Source of the DNA: Acidobacteriota bacterium
Lineage (GTDB): Bacteria; Acidobacteriota; Blastocatellia; Pyrinomonadales; Pyrinomonadaceae
DNA: 64,000 bases
Assembly (NCBI GenBank): GCA_016700175.1
Contig: CP065003.1
Span: forward strand, 3,792,001 to 3,856,000
Reading direction: 5' to 3'
The position numbers were made by a program, and so were the translations under genes. This document shows positions 26,904 through 36,324 of this stretch, piece by piece; position 1 is the first letter of the stretch; each line of letters opens with the position of its first letter. The notes beneath the pieces are model-generated. The model did not search any database. It was given only the letters and a program-made list of their open reading frames with translations, and was not told the DNA's origin.

Positions 26904-27269
26904 CCCGAAAATCCGTCCCTGAAGTGTCCCGGCGCGCGTGTATCGACCACAGACTCACGTACGCCGGGATCTCTGGTTAGGGAACACTTCGAGGGCCCTT
27001 TGAACTGCCGTTGCCTTCAGTGCCCGGGCTTGTTTTCCCCTTTACAGTTATTCGCGCTGCGTACGATCTTTCAAATCCTGGATCCGCCGACCGTTCACCA
27101 TCCAAAATCTTGGATGATTCTACGAAAAACCGCTGACTCTATGAAGGAATGAACAGCCCGAGTCATTGAAAACACACCACTTACGCCCCGCAAGATTTTG
27201 GACTCAAAGTTGCTCACGCCGATGCGCTCAAATCAGAAGCAAACAATCCAGAATTTGGAGGGGATAGTT
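26904..27269. promoter_or_regulatory. Leader region of receptor 1 with operator-like dyad
   Basis: This 366-bp gap precedes the TonB-dependent receptor. It holds a perfect dyad, CATCCAA-AATC-TTGGATG, at 27099-27116, centred about 160 bp before the start codon. It is a plausible regulator site; no regulator can be assigned. Otherwise I see no gene. Confidence 0.4.
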
Positions 27270-30200
27270 ATGAAGAGGTGTCTAGGCAGCTTGCTGTTGA
27301 TTCTTACAGTGGCTGCGCTGGCTTTTGCACAGACCACCACCGGCCGTCTACGCGGTAGCGTGTCAGGTCCGGACGGGCTTCTTCCCGGCGCGACCATCAC
27401 GATCACCGACAGCCTGACTGGCCGGTCGCAGACCACTACATCGAACGAAAGCGGTGCGTACAGTTTTGAAAGGGTGCCTTTCGGAACCTACACCGTACGT
27501 GTGAGCGCAGACGGGTTCAAGACCTACGTCGCGAACGTGCTCAAGATCGACGCGAATACAGACTACACGCTGAACCCGTCCCTTGAGGTCGGCGACGTCA
27601 GCGTGGAGGTCACCGTAGAAGCGGGAGCCGAGCTCGTCAACGCATCGAACGCGGAGCTGAGCACAACGGTCAGCCCGAAACAGATCCTCGATCTTCCGAT
27701 CAACGGCCGGAACCCGCTCTCGCTCCTTAACCTTCAGGCAGGTGTGAACGCGACGGCGGGTAACCACGTCAACGGCCAAAGGACATCATCGACGAACTTC
27801 ACCCGCGACGGAATCAACGTCCAGGACAACTTCATCCGCACGGGCGGATTTGTTCAGGACAGACCGAATGTGGATGACACGGGCGAGTTCTCGGTCGTTA
27901 CGCAGAATGCGGGCGCCGAACTCGGCGGCGGCGGATCGGCTCAGATCCAGCTGGTTACCCCTCGCGGCGGTAGCGATTTTCACGGCGGCGGTTACATCTA
28001 CAACCGCAACTCGAAGTTCGCGGCAAACGAATTCGGCAACAACGCCACCGGTGTAGGCAGGCCGTTCCTGAACAGGAACCAGTACGGCGGAAAGGTAAGC
28101 GGGCCGTTCCCGTTCCCGGGCTTCGGACAGGGCACGCCTTTCTTCTACAAAGACAAGGCTTACTTCTTCGTAAATTACGAAAGATTCGACCTTCGCCAGC
28201 AGTCTTCGAAGGGCACGACGATCCTTCTGCCCCAGTTCCGTGACGGCACATTCACCTACACGGCGACCAACGGCACGACACAGACGGTCAACGTCCTCAA
28301 CGGAACCGGAATGACCGGTCCGATCCCTGCAGCATCCGGCGGGATCTTCACTGTCAGTCCGATCATCCAGCAGAGGATCCTCAATCTGATCCCGACCGCT
28401 GGAAACGGCACTTTCTCCAACGGGGGACTCAGCCAGGGCTTCAACTTCAACCAGCAGAACAACGACACCAGGAATGCCGTGACAACCCGTTTCGACGTGG
28501 ACATCAACGACAGCAACTCGGTGTATTTTGTCTACAAGTACAACAATAACGCGGACGACCGTACCGATATCGACAATACGTTCAACACGGTTCCGGTCAA
28601 CACGCAGGGCGGTCCGACCCAGTCATATCTGCTCAGCTACACACGCGTTTTCGGCTCGAACTTCACGAACGAGGTCCGCGGCGCATACGCCCAGTCCGAT
28701 CCATTCTTTTTCGAGGATCCGAACTTTCCGACCGATTTCGTGATCGGCGGCCTCTCGTTCACAACCAACCCGGTGTCGACATTCCAGGCGCAGGGACGCA
28801 AGACGGATCAGTACACGATCCAGGACAACGCGTCATACATCGCCGGTGACCACACGATGAGATTCGGTCTCGACTTCAATGCTCAGAGGATCGATTCGCA
28901 AACGAACTTCAACCGTGTCGGTATCTACAACATCACCGGAACTGCCAACCCGAACACGCCGGGCCTTCCCGCATCTCTGTTCCCGGGCGGGATCAGCACG
29001 ACCGACCGCGGCCGTGCGGATGCGCTCAGGTACATGCTTGCCGGACTTATTGGCAGCGGAACTATCGCGGCACCTTATCAGGGTTCGAGCCTCGGTCCGG
29101 TCCTCGGTTCTTCCGAAAGGCAGAGGTTCGAGTACGAGCAGTACGGTCTTTACTTCTCCGATCAGTGGAGGGTTACTCCCGAGCTCACGCTCAACCTTGG
29201 AATGAGGTGGGATTACTTCTCGCCGCTCAGGAACCCGGATGTTGTCTATCTGGAGCCGGACCTTGAAGGCGCGGAAGGTTTCGACGCCCTTAGCGCGAGC
29301 CTCCTGGATCCAACGGGCCAGTATGTGCTCATCGGAACCAACGCAGGTAAGCCGGGACAGTTTTACAAGTCTGACCTCGACAACTTCGGTCCCGTAGTGG
29401 GCTTCGCTTATTCGCCGCAAAACAGGGGAGGCATCCTCGGTGCTCTCTTCGGTGACGCGGGCGTTTTGCGCGGCGGCTTCAGGATCGGTTACATCAACGA
29501 CGAGTATGTTCGCGGTCCGGACAACGCGGCAGGCGGAAACGTCGGCCTCGATCTGACGGGACGTGCACTGAACAACGGTTCGATCAACCTCAACTGCTTC
29601 ATCGGCAGCTGCCCCGGATTCACGCTTCCGACATTCACACCTCCGCCGATCAGCTATGCGACGGGTAACGCGAACGCCGGAAACTTCTTCAACACGATCT
29701 TCGCGATCGACCCGAATATCGAAATGCAGAGGAATCTGCAGTACAACTTCGGATTCCAGCGCGAGATCGGTTTCGACACCGCATTCGAGATCCGGTATGT
29801 CGGCGGGCGCAGCAACAACATGGTCCGCGGCGTCGATCTGAACCAGGTGTTCACCGGCGGAGATTTCCTTACGGACTTTCTCAATGCGCAATACAACCGG
29901 CGGACCTTTGGCGGCAGCGGTGCGTGCACGGATCCGAACACCGGTTGTCTTCCCGTGGGAGCATTCTTCAACCTTCTAGGGCCGAACGGAGCACTGCTCG
30001 GTTCCAGCTTCACGAACGGATTCCTCGATACAAACCGTATCGGCGAGTTCGCGCTGAACCTTGTCGCTAACAGCCCGTTCTTCCCGAACGCAAGGACGCT
30101 CTTGCTTAACAACCCGAACGCCGGCGTTGTGGACCTGCTGTCCAACTTCGGAGAGTACAACTACAACGCTCTTCAGATGGAGATCAGGAGGCGCTTCACG

Positions 30201-31004
30201 GACGGTCTCGCCTTCCAGGCCAACTACACGTTCGGAAAGGTGCTGACCGACATTCAGGGCGATGCGCAAACGCGTTTCGATCCGCTGCTCGACAACGCTC
30301 AGCCGGGTCTCGAGTACGCGCGCGCAGACCACGACCGTACCCACACGATCAACATCAACGCCAACTACGAACTTCCATTCGGAAGAGGCAAGAAATTCCT
30401 CAACCAGGGCGGCGTTGTTGACAAGATCCTGGGCGGATGGCAGCTTACTTCGATCGTGACGATCAGCTCCGGAACCCCGATCTCGATCCTCGATCCCAAC
30501 GGTACGCTGAACAGGACCGGACGGTCCGGACGTCAGACGGCTTTTTCGAATCTGACGGCAGAGCAGATCCGGAACCTGATCGGAAGGTACGAAGTAAATG
30601 GAACCATCTACTGGATCGATCCTTCAGTGATCGCTCCGGCTGGAGGTCCGGGCGCAGGCACGGCAACGGCGGGAAGCTACACGGCTACTCCCGGAAGCCC
30701 TGCGTTCGCCGGGCAGGCGTTCTTCCGCAACTTTGCCGGACAGACCGGCAATCTTGGGAGGAATTTCCTGAACGGACCGTGGTACTACAACTGGGACGCG
30801 GGTCTCATCAAGAACATTCGGTTTGGAGAAAGGTGGAATGTACAGCTTCGCGCTGAGGCCTTCAACGTTCTCAACAACACGAACCTGTTCATCGGTGAGA
30901 ACAGCGGCATATTCAACATCGGCTCGACCAACTTCGGTAAGATCCTGCCGGGTAATGAATACAGCCCCCGCATAATGCAGTTCGCAGCCAGGATCGAATT
31001 TTGA
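27270..31004 (+). CDS. TonB-dependent receptor, Oar-like, with carboxypeptidase-regulatory domain (paralogue 1)
   Basis: 1,244 residues from ATG 27270 behind GGAGGGGAT. The signal peptide is residues 1-21 (ending AFAQ). A CarboxypepD_reg beta-sandwich follows (about 23-110, TTGRLRGSVSGPDGLLPGA), then a plug domain (LDLPINGRNPLSLLNLQAGV, about 140-260) and a very long outer-membrane beta-barrel ending in an aromatic residue (IEF). Repeated asparagine- and glycine-rich loops are typical of the Oar group. It should import or bind a large ligand at the outer membrane using TonB energy. It is the inverted paralogue of 32167-35889. Confidence 0.9.
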   Translation: MKRCLGSLLLILTVAALAFAQTTTGRLRGSVSGPDGLLPGATITITDSLTGRSQTTTSNESGAYSFERVPFGTYTVRVSADGFKTYVANVLKIDANTDYTLNPSLEVGDVSVEVTVEAGAELVNASNAELSTTVSPKQILDLPINGRNPLSLLNLQAGVNATAGNHVNGQRTSSTNFTRDGINVQDNFIRTGGFVQDRPNVDDTGEFSVVTQNAGAELGGGGSAQIQLVTPRGGSDFHGGGYIYNRNSKFAANEFGNNATGVGRPFLNRNQYGGKVSGPFPFPGFGQGTPFFYKDKAYFFVNYERFDLRQQSSKGTTILLPQFRDGTFTYTATNGTTQTVNVLNGTGMTGPIPAASGGIFTVSPIIQQRILNLIPTAGNGTFSNGGLSQGFNFNQQNNDTRNAVTTRFDVDINDSNSVYFVYKYNNNADDRTDIDNTFNTVPVNTQGGPTQSYLLSYTRVFGSNFTNEVRGAYAQSDPFFFEDPNFPTDFVIGGLSFTTNPVSTFQAQGRKTDQYTIQDNASYIAGDHTMRFGLDFNAQRIDSQTNFNRVGIYNITGTANPNTPGLPASLFPGGISTTDRGRADALRYMLAGLIGSGTIAAPYQGSSLGPVLGSSERQRFEYEQYGLYFSDQWRVTPELTLNLGMRWDYFSPLRNPDVVYLEPDLEGAEGFDALSASLLDPTGQYVLIGTNAGKPGQFYKSDLDNFGPVVGFAYSPQNRGGILGALFGDAGVLRGGFRIGYINDEYVRGPDNAAGGNVGLDLTGRALNNGSINLNCFIGSCPGFTLPTFTPPPISYATGNANAGNFFNTIFAIDPNIEMQRNLQYNFGFQREIGFDTAFEIRYVGGRSNNMVRGVDLNQVFTGGDFLTDFLNAQYNRRTFGGSGACTDPNTGCLPVGAFFNLLGPNGALLGSSFTNGFLDTNRIGEFALNLVANSPFFPNARTLLLNNPNAGVVDLLSNFGEYNYNALQMEIRRRFTDGLAFQANYTFGKVLTDIQGDAQTRFDPLLDNAQPGLEYARADHDRTHTININANYELPFGRGKKFLNQGGVVDKILGGWQLTSIVTISSGTPISILDPNGTLNRTGRSGRQTAFSNLTAEQIRNLIGRYEVNGTIYWIDPSVIAPAGGPGAGTATAGSYTATPGSPAFAGQAFFRNFAGQTGNLGRNFLNGPWYYNWDAGLIKNIRFGERWNVQLRAEAFNVLNNTNLFIGENSGIFNIGSTNFGKILPGNEYSPRIMQFAARIEF

Positions 31005-31039
31005 TCCTGACCGAACTTGAACCGTCTTCTCCGGGAGAC

Positions 31040-31078
31040 AAAAAAAGGCGCCGTTCATCCGGACGGCGCCTTTTTTTT
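31040..31078. terminator. Strong bidirectional terminator
   Basis: A-tract (31040-31046), stem AGGCGCCGT / ACGGCGCCT, short loop and T-tract (31071-31078). It serves receptor 1 on the plus strand and the convergent LolA-like gene on the minus strand. Confidence 0.92.
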
Positions 31079-31093
31079 CGTTCGCAGAAGTGT

Positions 31094-31984
31094 CTAGTAC
31101 GAATCGACCTTGAACTCTTTCGGATCGATGCTGTTGTTGAACTGGAACTGCTGGAGTTCCATTTCCCATCTGTAAAGCCACGATCCCTGGTTCGATTGAA
31201 CTTCGAGAAAGAGAACATATGTGTGCGGGAACGTCAGTCCGTTCTCCGCGGAGAAATTGGAGAACTCCTCCACCATCTTGTATCGTGTTTCGGATTGCCG
31301 CGCAGATTCGTCGATCGACGCTCCCTGCCTCGCTGAATCGACTCTGGAGTACTCGGTTCGGCGATGCCTGAACGTGTCCTTAGCGAAGAATACCTCGATC
31401 CTGAGGTCCGAACCCTTCTTAGGCCGATACCTGCACTTGAACATTTCCTCGCCGTCGACCTTGGTCGTACCGTCGTCGCAGTCCAGCTTTCCGCGCTTCG
31501 AATCGTACCCGAGAAGTTCCCACGAAGTAGAAAGGACGCCTCCCATAATTCCGACCTCAAAAGTCTTGTCGTTCATCCGCAAAAAATCACCCATCGGCGA
31601 CCTGTTGCCCGGAGAAATGAACCCGACCGTGAAGTCCTTTCCGTCATAACCCATCTTCTCGTGCGGATAGTCCGGCGTGTTGAACTTCATCCCGATCAGA
31701 TTGCTCTTTCCCTGCGAGGCCATCACGACAAGTCCCGAAGTTTCGCCGGTGCCGCGGCCCTTAAAAACCGCCTTGCTCGTCCCGGCGACGGTCATAGACT
31801 CGACCTTGCTCCTCGCCTCTTCGGTCCCTATCGAGGCAAGATGCTTTTCGATCACTTCCCGGGTAAACTCTTCGTCCGGAACGGGAGCCGTTTCCGGGAG
31901 GGCCGAGACGGATAGACCGATCGTAAGCAACAATGCCGCCGTAACCGATCCGGCAGGGAACCTAATGCGTGAATTAAACCTCAT
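31094..31984 (-). CDS. Secreted LolA/LolB-like outer-membrane lipoprotein-sorting fold protein
   Basis: 296 residues. A signal peptide covers 1-29 (LLLTIGLSVSALPET). The mature part begins with a helix (FTREVIEKHLASIGTEEARSKVESM) and continues as alternating strands (GTSKAVFKGRGTGETSGLVVMASQGKSNLIG), the pattern of half-barrel LolA-like proteins in Acidobacteriota. There is no lipobox cysteine. It lies between two inverted receptor paralogues and may be co-regulated with them. The function is inferred from fold only. Confidence 0.55.
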   Translation of the reverse strand: MRFNSRIRFPAGSVTAALLLTIGLSVSALPETAPVPDEEFTREVIEKHLASIGTEEARSKVESMTVAGTSKAVFKGRGTGETSGLVVMASQGKSNLIGMKFNTPDYPHEKMGYDGKDFTVGFISPGNRSPMGDFLRMNDKTFEVGIMGGVLSTSWELLGYDSKRGKLDCDDGTTKVDGEEMFKCRYRPKKGSDLRIEVFFAKDTFRHRRTEYSRVDSARQGASIDESARQSETRYKMVEEFSNFSAENGLTFPHTYVLFLEVQSNQGSWLYRWEMELQQFQFNNSIDPKEFKVDSY

Positions 31985-32099
31985 GTGTAACTCCTGTAAG
32001 CCCGATACCGCTGCAAAGCGGTCCCGGGTGGTCTTGCGGTTGGAAATGATTCTGACCCCCTAACTATAAGGTCAGCGGCCCGAAACTCAAAACAAAATA

Positions 32100-32129
32100 G
32101 AGGCGCCGTATCCGAAGATATGGCGCCTC
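32100..32129 (-). terminator. Terminator of receptor 2
   Basis: Stem GAGGCGCC (32100-32107) / GGCGCCTC (32122-32129). On the minus strand it is followed by TATTTTGTTTTGAG, giving a T-rich tail. It lies 38 bp after the stop of the 32167 gene. Confidence 0.8.
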
Positions 32130-32166
32130 GATGCATTTGCATACCGAATTCCAGATCGCGATCGAT

Positions 32167-35100
32167 CTAGAAATCGAGTCTGAATGCGAACTGCATGATC
32201 CTCGGCCCGTAGTTACTTCCCGCGCTGACCTGACCGAACGTGGTGGAATCGACATCGAAGATGCCGCTGTTCTCACCGATAAAGAAGTTCGTCTTATTCA
32301 GCACGTTGAAGGCCTCAGCCCTGAACTGGAGGTTGATGTTCTCACCAAAACGGATGTTCTTGATGATCCCAGCGTCCCAGTTGTAATACCAAGGGCCGGA
32401 GATAAGGTTCCTTGCAAGTCTGCCGGTGGTTCCGGGCTGCGCCCTGAAGAACACCTGGCCCGGGAAGTCCGTGATCGTGCCTTCCACATTTCCGTTCGTG
32501 GCCGAACCGTCAGGCCCGATCACGCTCGGATCGATGTAGTAGATCGTTCCGTTCACGAACCGGATTCCCAGCAGGTTTCGGATCTGATCGACCGACAGGC
32601 TGGAATTAGCTGTCTGACGGTTCGAACGGCCGGTCCTGTTGAGCGTTCCGTTGATGTCTTTGATCGAGATGGGCGTACCCGAACTGATATTAATGATCGA
32701 GGTGATCTGCCATCCGCCAAAGATCTTGTCCACGACTCCGCCCTGGTTTAGGAACGGTCTGCCCTGTCCGAACGGAAGGTCGTAGATCGCGTTGAAGTTG
32801 ATCGTGTGCGTGCGGTCATAGTCGGCGCGCGCGTACTCGATCTCAGGCTGGTCGTTATCGATCAAAGGATCGAATCGAGCCTGTCCGTCACTCTGGATGT
32901 CCGTGAGGACCTTTCCATAAGTGTAGTTCGCCTGGAACTGCAGACCGTCGGTCAACCGTTTCCTGACTTCGAACTGAAACGCGTCATAGCGGTATTTTCC
33001 AAAGTTCGAAAGAAGGTCGACGACGCCGGCATTCTGGTTTCTGCGGAAGGTTGCTCCGTTGAAACCTTCGAAACCGTTAATGATGTAGATCAAGGCGAGT
33101 TCGCCGATGATCCCCTGCTGGACGTAATCACGGATGAATCCGGCCAGCGGCAGGAAGCCGGCAAGCTGAGGACTGACGGGAAGCCCGGTAGTCATTTCAG
33201 TCGCCGTGCACTGACGTTCGTTCAAGAACAGGCCAAGCCCTGCATTCACCTGACGGCAGTTCTCACGCGCGTTCAGGAAGTCCGTAAGGAACCCGTTCTC
33301 GTTGATCAGCACCTGGTTGTAATCGACGCCGCGGACCATGTTGTCGCTGCGTCCTCCGACGTAGCGGAACTCGATCGCCGTGTCGAAACCGATCTCCCTG
33401 GAGAAGCCGAAGTTGTACTGCATGTTCCTCTGCATTTCCAGGTTGGGATCGACAGCAAACACCGTGTTGAAGAAGTTTCCGGCATTCGCGTTTCCGGTCG
33501 CAAAGCTGATCGGAGGAGGCGTGAACGGCGGAAGCGTGAATCCGGGACAGCTGCCGATAAAGCAGTTGAGATTCACGGAACCATTGTTCAACGCGCGTCC
33601 CGTCAGATCGAGACCGACGTTACCGCCGGCCGCGTTGTCCGGGCCGCGGACGTACTCGTCGTTGATGTATCCAAGCCGGAATCCGCCCCGGAGAACACCG
33701 CTGTCGCCGAACAGAGCTCCGAGAATACCTCCGCGGTCGATCGGCGAGTAGGCAAAGCTGACCACGGGGCCGAAGTTGTTGAGGTCGGCCTTGTGGAACT
33801 GCCCGGGTGTCCCGGCGTTGTTGCCGATCAGGACGTACTGTCCCGTTGGATCGAGCAGGTTCTGACGGATGGTATCGAGATCGTCAGCGCCCTCAAGGTC
33901 AGGCTCGAGATACACGACATCCGGGTTCTTGAGAGGGCTGAAATAATCCCATCTCATTCCGAGGTTGAGCGTCAGCTCCGGCGTTACTTTCCACTGATCG
34001 GCGAAATACAGCGCCCATTGGTTGTACTCGAACCTCTGCCTTTGCGACGATCCAAGAACAGGTCCAAGTTCGGGACCCTGGAACGGGGCTGCGATCGTGC
34101 CACTGCCGACCACACCGCCGAGGAGATACCGCAACGCGTCAGCGCGTGCGCGCTGCGTTGAACTGATGCCGCCCGGGAAGAGCGATGTCGGCAATGCCGG
34201 CGTGGCCGGGTTGGATGTGGTGGTGATGTTGTAGATACCGACCCGATTGAAGTTTGTCTGGGAATCGATCCTCTGAGCGTTCAGATCGATACCGAACCTC
34301 ATCGTGTGGTTGCCGGTAACGAATGACGAATTGTTCTGCAGCGTGTACTGGTCAGTCTTACGCCCCTGAGCCTGGAAGGTCGATTGCGGGTTCGTCGTGA
34401 ACGGAATTCCCCCGATGACAAAGTCAGTCGGGAAGTTCGGGTCCTCGAAGAAGAACGGATCGCTCTGGTTGTAAGCGCCGCGCAGCTCGTTGGTGAAGTT
34501 CGAGCCAAGGATCGTGGTCCAACTCAGCAGGTATCCCTGGGTCGGTCCTCCCTGAGTGTTCACGGGTACCGTGTTGAACGTATTGTCGATGTCCGTTCGG
34601 TCATCGGCGTTCTTGTTGTACTTGTAAACGAAATAGACGGAGTTGCTGTCGTTGATGTCCACATCGAAGCGGGTAGTTACAGCGTCTCTTGTGTCGTTGT
34701 TCTGCTGATTGAAGAAGTACTGCTGGGTCAATCCGCCGTTCGTGATGTTTCCGTTACCCGAGCTCGGGAGCCTCGAAAGCACACGCGACTGGATGATCGG
34801 GCTGACGCCGAGTACTCCGCCCGAAGCGGCCGGGATCGGCCCCGTCATTCCTGCACCGGTTAGGACGTTTACCGTCTGGGTCACGCCGCCGTTGTCGGTG
34901 TAGGTGAACGTGCCGTCGTGGAACTGCGGAAGAAGCGTCGTGGCAGTCTTCGGTGTCTGCTGAACGAGCAGGAACCGCTCGTAGTTCACGAAGAAGAACG
35001 CCTTGTCCTTATAGAAGAAAGGAGTTCCCTGTCCGAAGCCCGGCAATGGGAACGGACCGCCGATCTTTCCGCCGAACTGGTTGCGGTTCAGGAACGGCCT

Positions 35101-35889
35101 GCCTACACCGGTGGCGTTGTTCCCGAAGTCGTTGGCCGCAAACTTGGAGTTTCGGTTGTAAATGTACGCGCCGCCGTGGAATTCGCTACCTCCGCGGGGC
35201 GTCACGAGCTGGATCTGCGCGGTACCGCCGCCGCCGAGATCGGCTCCGGCATTCTGCGTCACGACCGTGAACTCGCCCGTGTCATCTACCGACGGACGGT
35301 CCTGCACGAATCCGCCTGTCCTGATGAAGTTGTCCTGAACGTTGATACCGTCACGCGTGAAGTTGGTCGAGGAGGTCCTTTGGCCGTTCACGTGGTTGCC
35401 GGCGGTCGCGTTCACGCCTGCCTGCAGGCTGAGGAGCGAAAGCGGGTTTCTTCCGTCGATCGGAAGGTCCAGGATCTGTTTCTTGTCGACCGTGGTGCTG
35501 AGTTCCGCGTTACTTGCGTTAACAAGCTCCGCACCGGCCTCCACGGTTACCTCGACGCTGACGTCACCGAGTTCAAGCGTGGGATTGAGCGTGTATTCCG
35601 TGTTGGCGTCCACCCTCACATTGTTGGCTACGTAAGTCTTGAATCCGTCGGACGACACGCGAAGCGTGTACACGCCGAACGGGATCCTTTCAAACAAGTA
35701 CGCCCCACTCTCGTTCGAGGTGGTTGTCAGTTCCCGGCCTGTTTGATTGTCGGTGATGGTCACCGTCGCACCGGGAAGCAATCCGTCAGGACCGGAGACG
35801 TTGCCTGAAAGACGACCTGTTGTAGTCTGGGCGACAGCCAACACGGCGAAGATGCCGATGGTCAGCGTCGCGAAGATGACTCGTCTCAT
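32167..35889 (-). CDS. TonB-dependent receptor, Oar-like (paralogue 2)
   Basis: 1,240 residues with a ribosome site AAGGAGAAATAA before ATG 35889. It has the same domain order as 27270-31004: signal peptide (ending AVAQ), CarboxypepD_reg (TTGRLSGNVSGPDGLLPGA), plug (LDLPIDGRNPLSLLSLQAGV) and a long barrel ending LDF. Most of its length is near-identical by eye to paralogue 1. The clearest divergence is a stretch around residues 880-960, where this copy has extra residues such as ENCRQVNAGLGLFLNERQC; that is likely a surface loop and could set ligand choice. Orientation is opposite to paralogue 1. Confidence 0.9.
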   Translation of the reverse strand: MRRVIFATLTIGIFAVLAVAQTTTGRLSGNVSGPDGLLPGATVTITDNQTGRELTTTSNESGAYLFERIPFGVYTLRVSSDGFKTYVANNVRVDANTEYTLNPTLELGDVSVEVTVEAGAELVNASNAELSTTVDKKQILDLPIDGRNPLSLLSLQAGVNATAGNHVNGQRTSSTNFTRDGINVQDNFIRTGGFVQDRPSVDDTGEFTVVTQNAGADLGGGGTAQIQLVTPRGGSEFHGGAYIYNRNSKFAANDFGNNATGVGRPFLNRNQFGGKIGGPFPLPGFGQGTPFFYKDKAFFFVNYERFLLVQQTPKTATTLLPQFHDGTFTYTDNGGVTQTVNVLTGAGMTGPIPAASGGVLGVSPIIQSRVLSRLPSSGNGNITNGGLTQQYFFNQQNNDTRDAVTTRFDVDINDSNSVYFVYKYNKNADDRTDIDNTFNTVPVNTQGGPTQGYLLSWTTILGSNFTNELRGAYNQSDPFFFEDPNFPTDFVIGGIPFTTNPQSTFQAQGRKTDQYTLQNNSSFVTGNHTMRFGIDLNAQRIDSQTNFNRVGIYNITTTSNPATPALPTSLFPGGISSTQRARADALRYLLGGVVGSGTIAAPFQGPELGPVLGSSQRQRFEYNQWALYFADQWKVTPELTLNLGMRWDYFSPLKNPDVVYLEPDLEGADDLDTIRQNLLDPTGQYVLIGNNAGTPGQFHKADLNNFGPVVSFAYSPIDRGGILGALFGDSGVLRGGFRLGYINDEYVRGPDNAAGGNVGLDLTGRALNNGSVNLNCFIGSCPGFTLPPFTPPPISFATGNANAGNFFNTVFAVDPNLEMQRNMQYNFGFSREIGFDTAIEFRYVGGRSDNMVRGVDYNQVLINENGFLTDFLNARENCRQVNAGLGLFLNERQCTATEMTTGLPVSPQLAGFLPLAGFIRDYVQQGIIGELALIYIINGFEGFNGATFRRNQNAGVVDLLSNFGKYRYDAFQFEVRKRLTDGLQFQANYTYGKVLTDIQSDGQARFDPLIDNDQPEIEYARADYDRTHTINFNAIYDLPFGQGRPFLNQGGVVDKIFGGWQITSIINISSGTPISIKDINGTLNRTGRSNRQTANSSLSVDQIRNLLGIRFVNGTIYYIDPSVIGPDGSATNGNVEGTITDFPGQVFFRAQPGTTGRLARNLISGPWYYNWDAGIIKNIRFGENINLQFRAEAFNVLNKTNFFIGENSGIFDVDSTTFGQVSAGSNYGPRIMQFAFRLDF

Positions 35890-36324
35890 TTATTTCTCCT
35901 TGTTCTGTCTTGCTTTGAGTGACTGGCAGGATTCCCGCTTTCGGGCCCCTGATCGAGCTTTGGGACGGCCTTCTTGGAAGCCGTCCGGTAAAGCGTTAAG
36001 TGGAAAATCTGCCAAGGAATTGTCTGACTATTGTTTCGCAGGCGGTTAAAGGTGCAAAATCTGTTCCATTTCCCGGGAATCAATCCAAAACGTTGAATCT
36101 TCTAAAGTTAAATCAGTCAACATTTAACGAATTGTTGGACAGATGCTTGGAGATTTCGGATTTTCTTGGGAAAAATGCATTGAAATTCACGTTGTCGGAC
36201 AAGTCCGAAAAATCGAATTCCGGTCTCACGCACTGGACTCGGAATGCCGGCCGGAATGCTCACGCGGCGAATCGATTGTCACGAACGGGCAGTGAAAGAT
36301 ATACTCATCTGACCTCGCAATTCG
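35890..36324. other. AT-rich divergent intergenic region
   Basis: 435 bp between receptor 2 and the membrane-protein operon, noticeably richer in A/T than its surroundings (for example 36095-36200). It should hold both promoters. I see no gene, tandem repeat or clear dyad. Confidence 0.45.

Noticed and set aside
32806..34161. A 451-codon open frame on the plus strand inside receptor 2
   Set aside because: Antisense of a receptor gene; the equivalent frame occurs opposite receptor 1, simply reflecting shared coding sequence.
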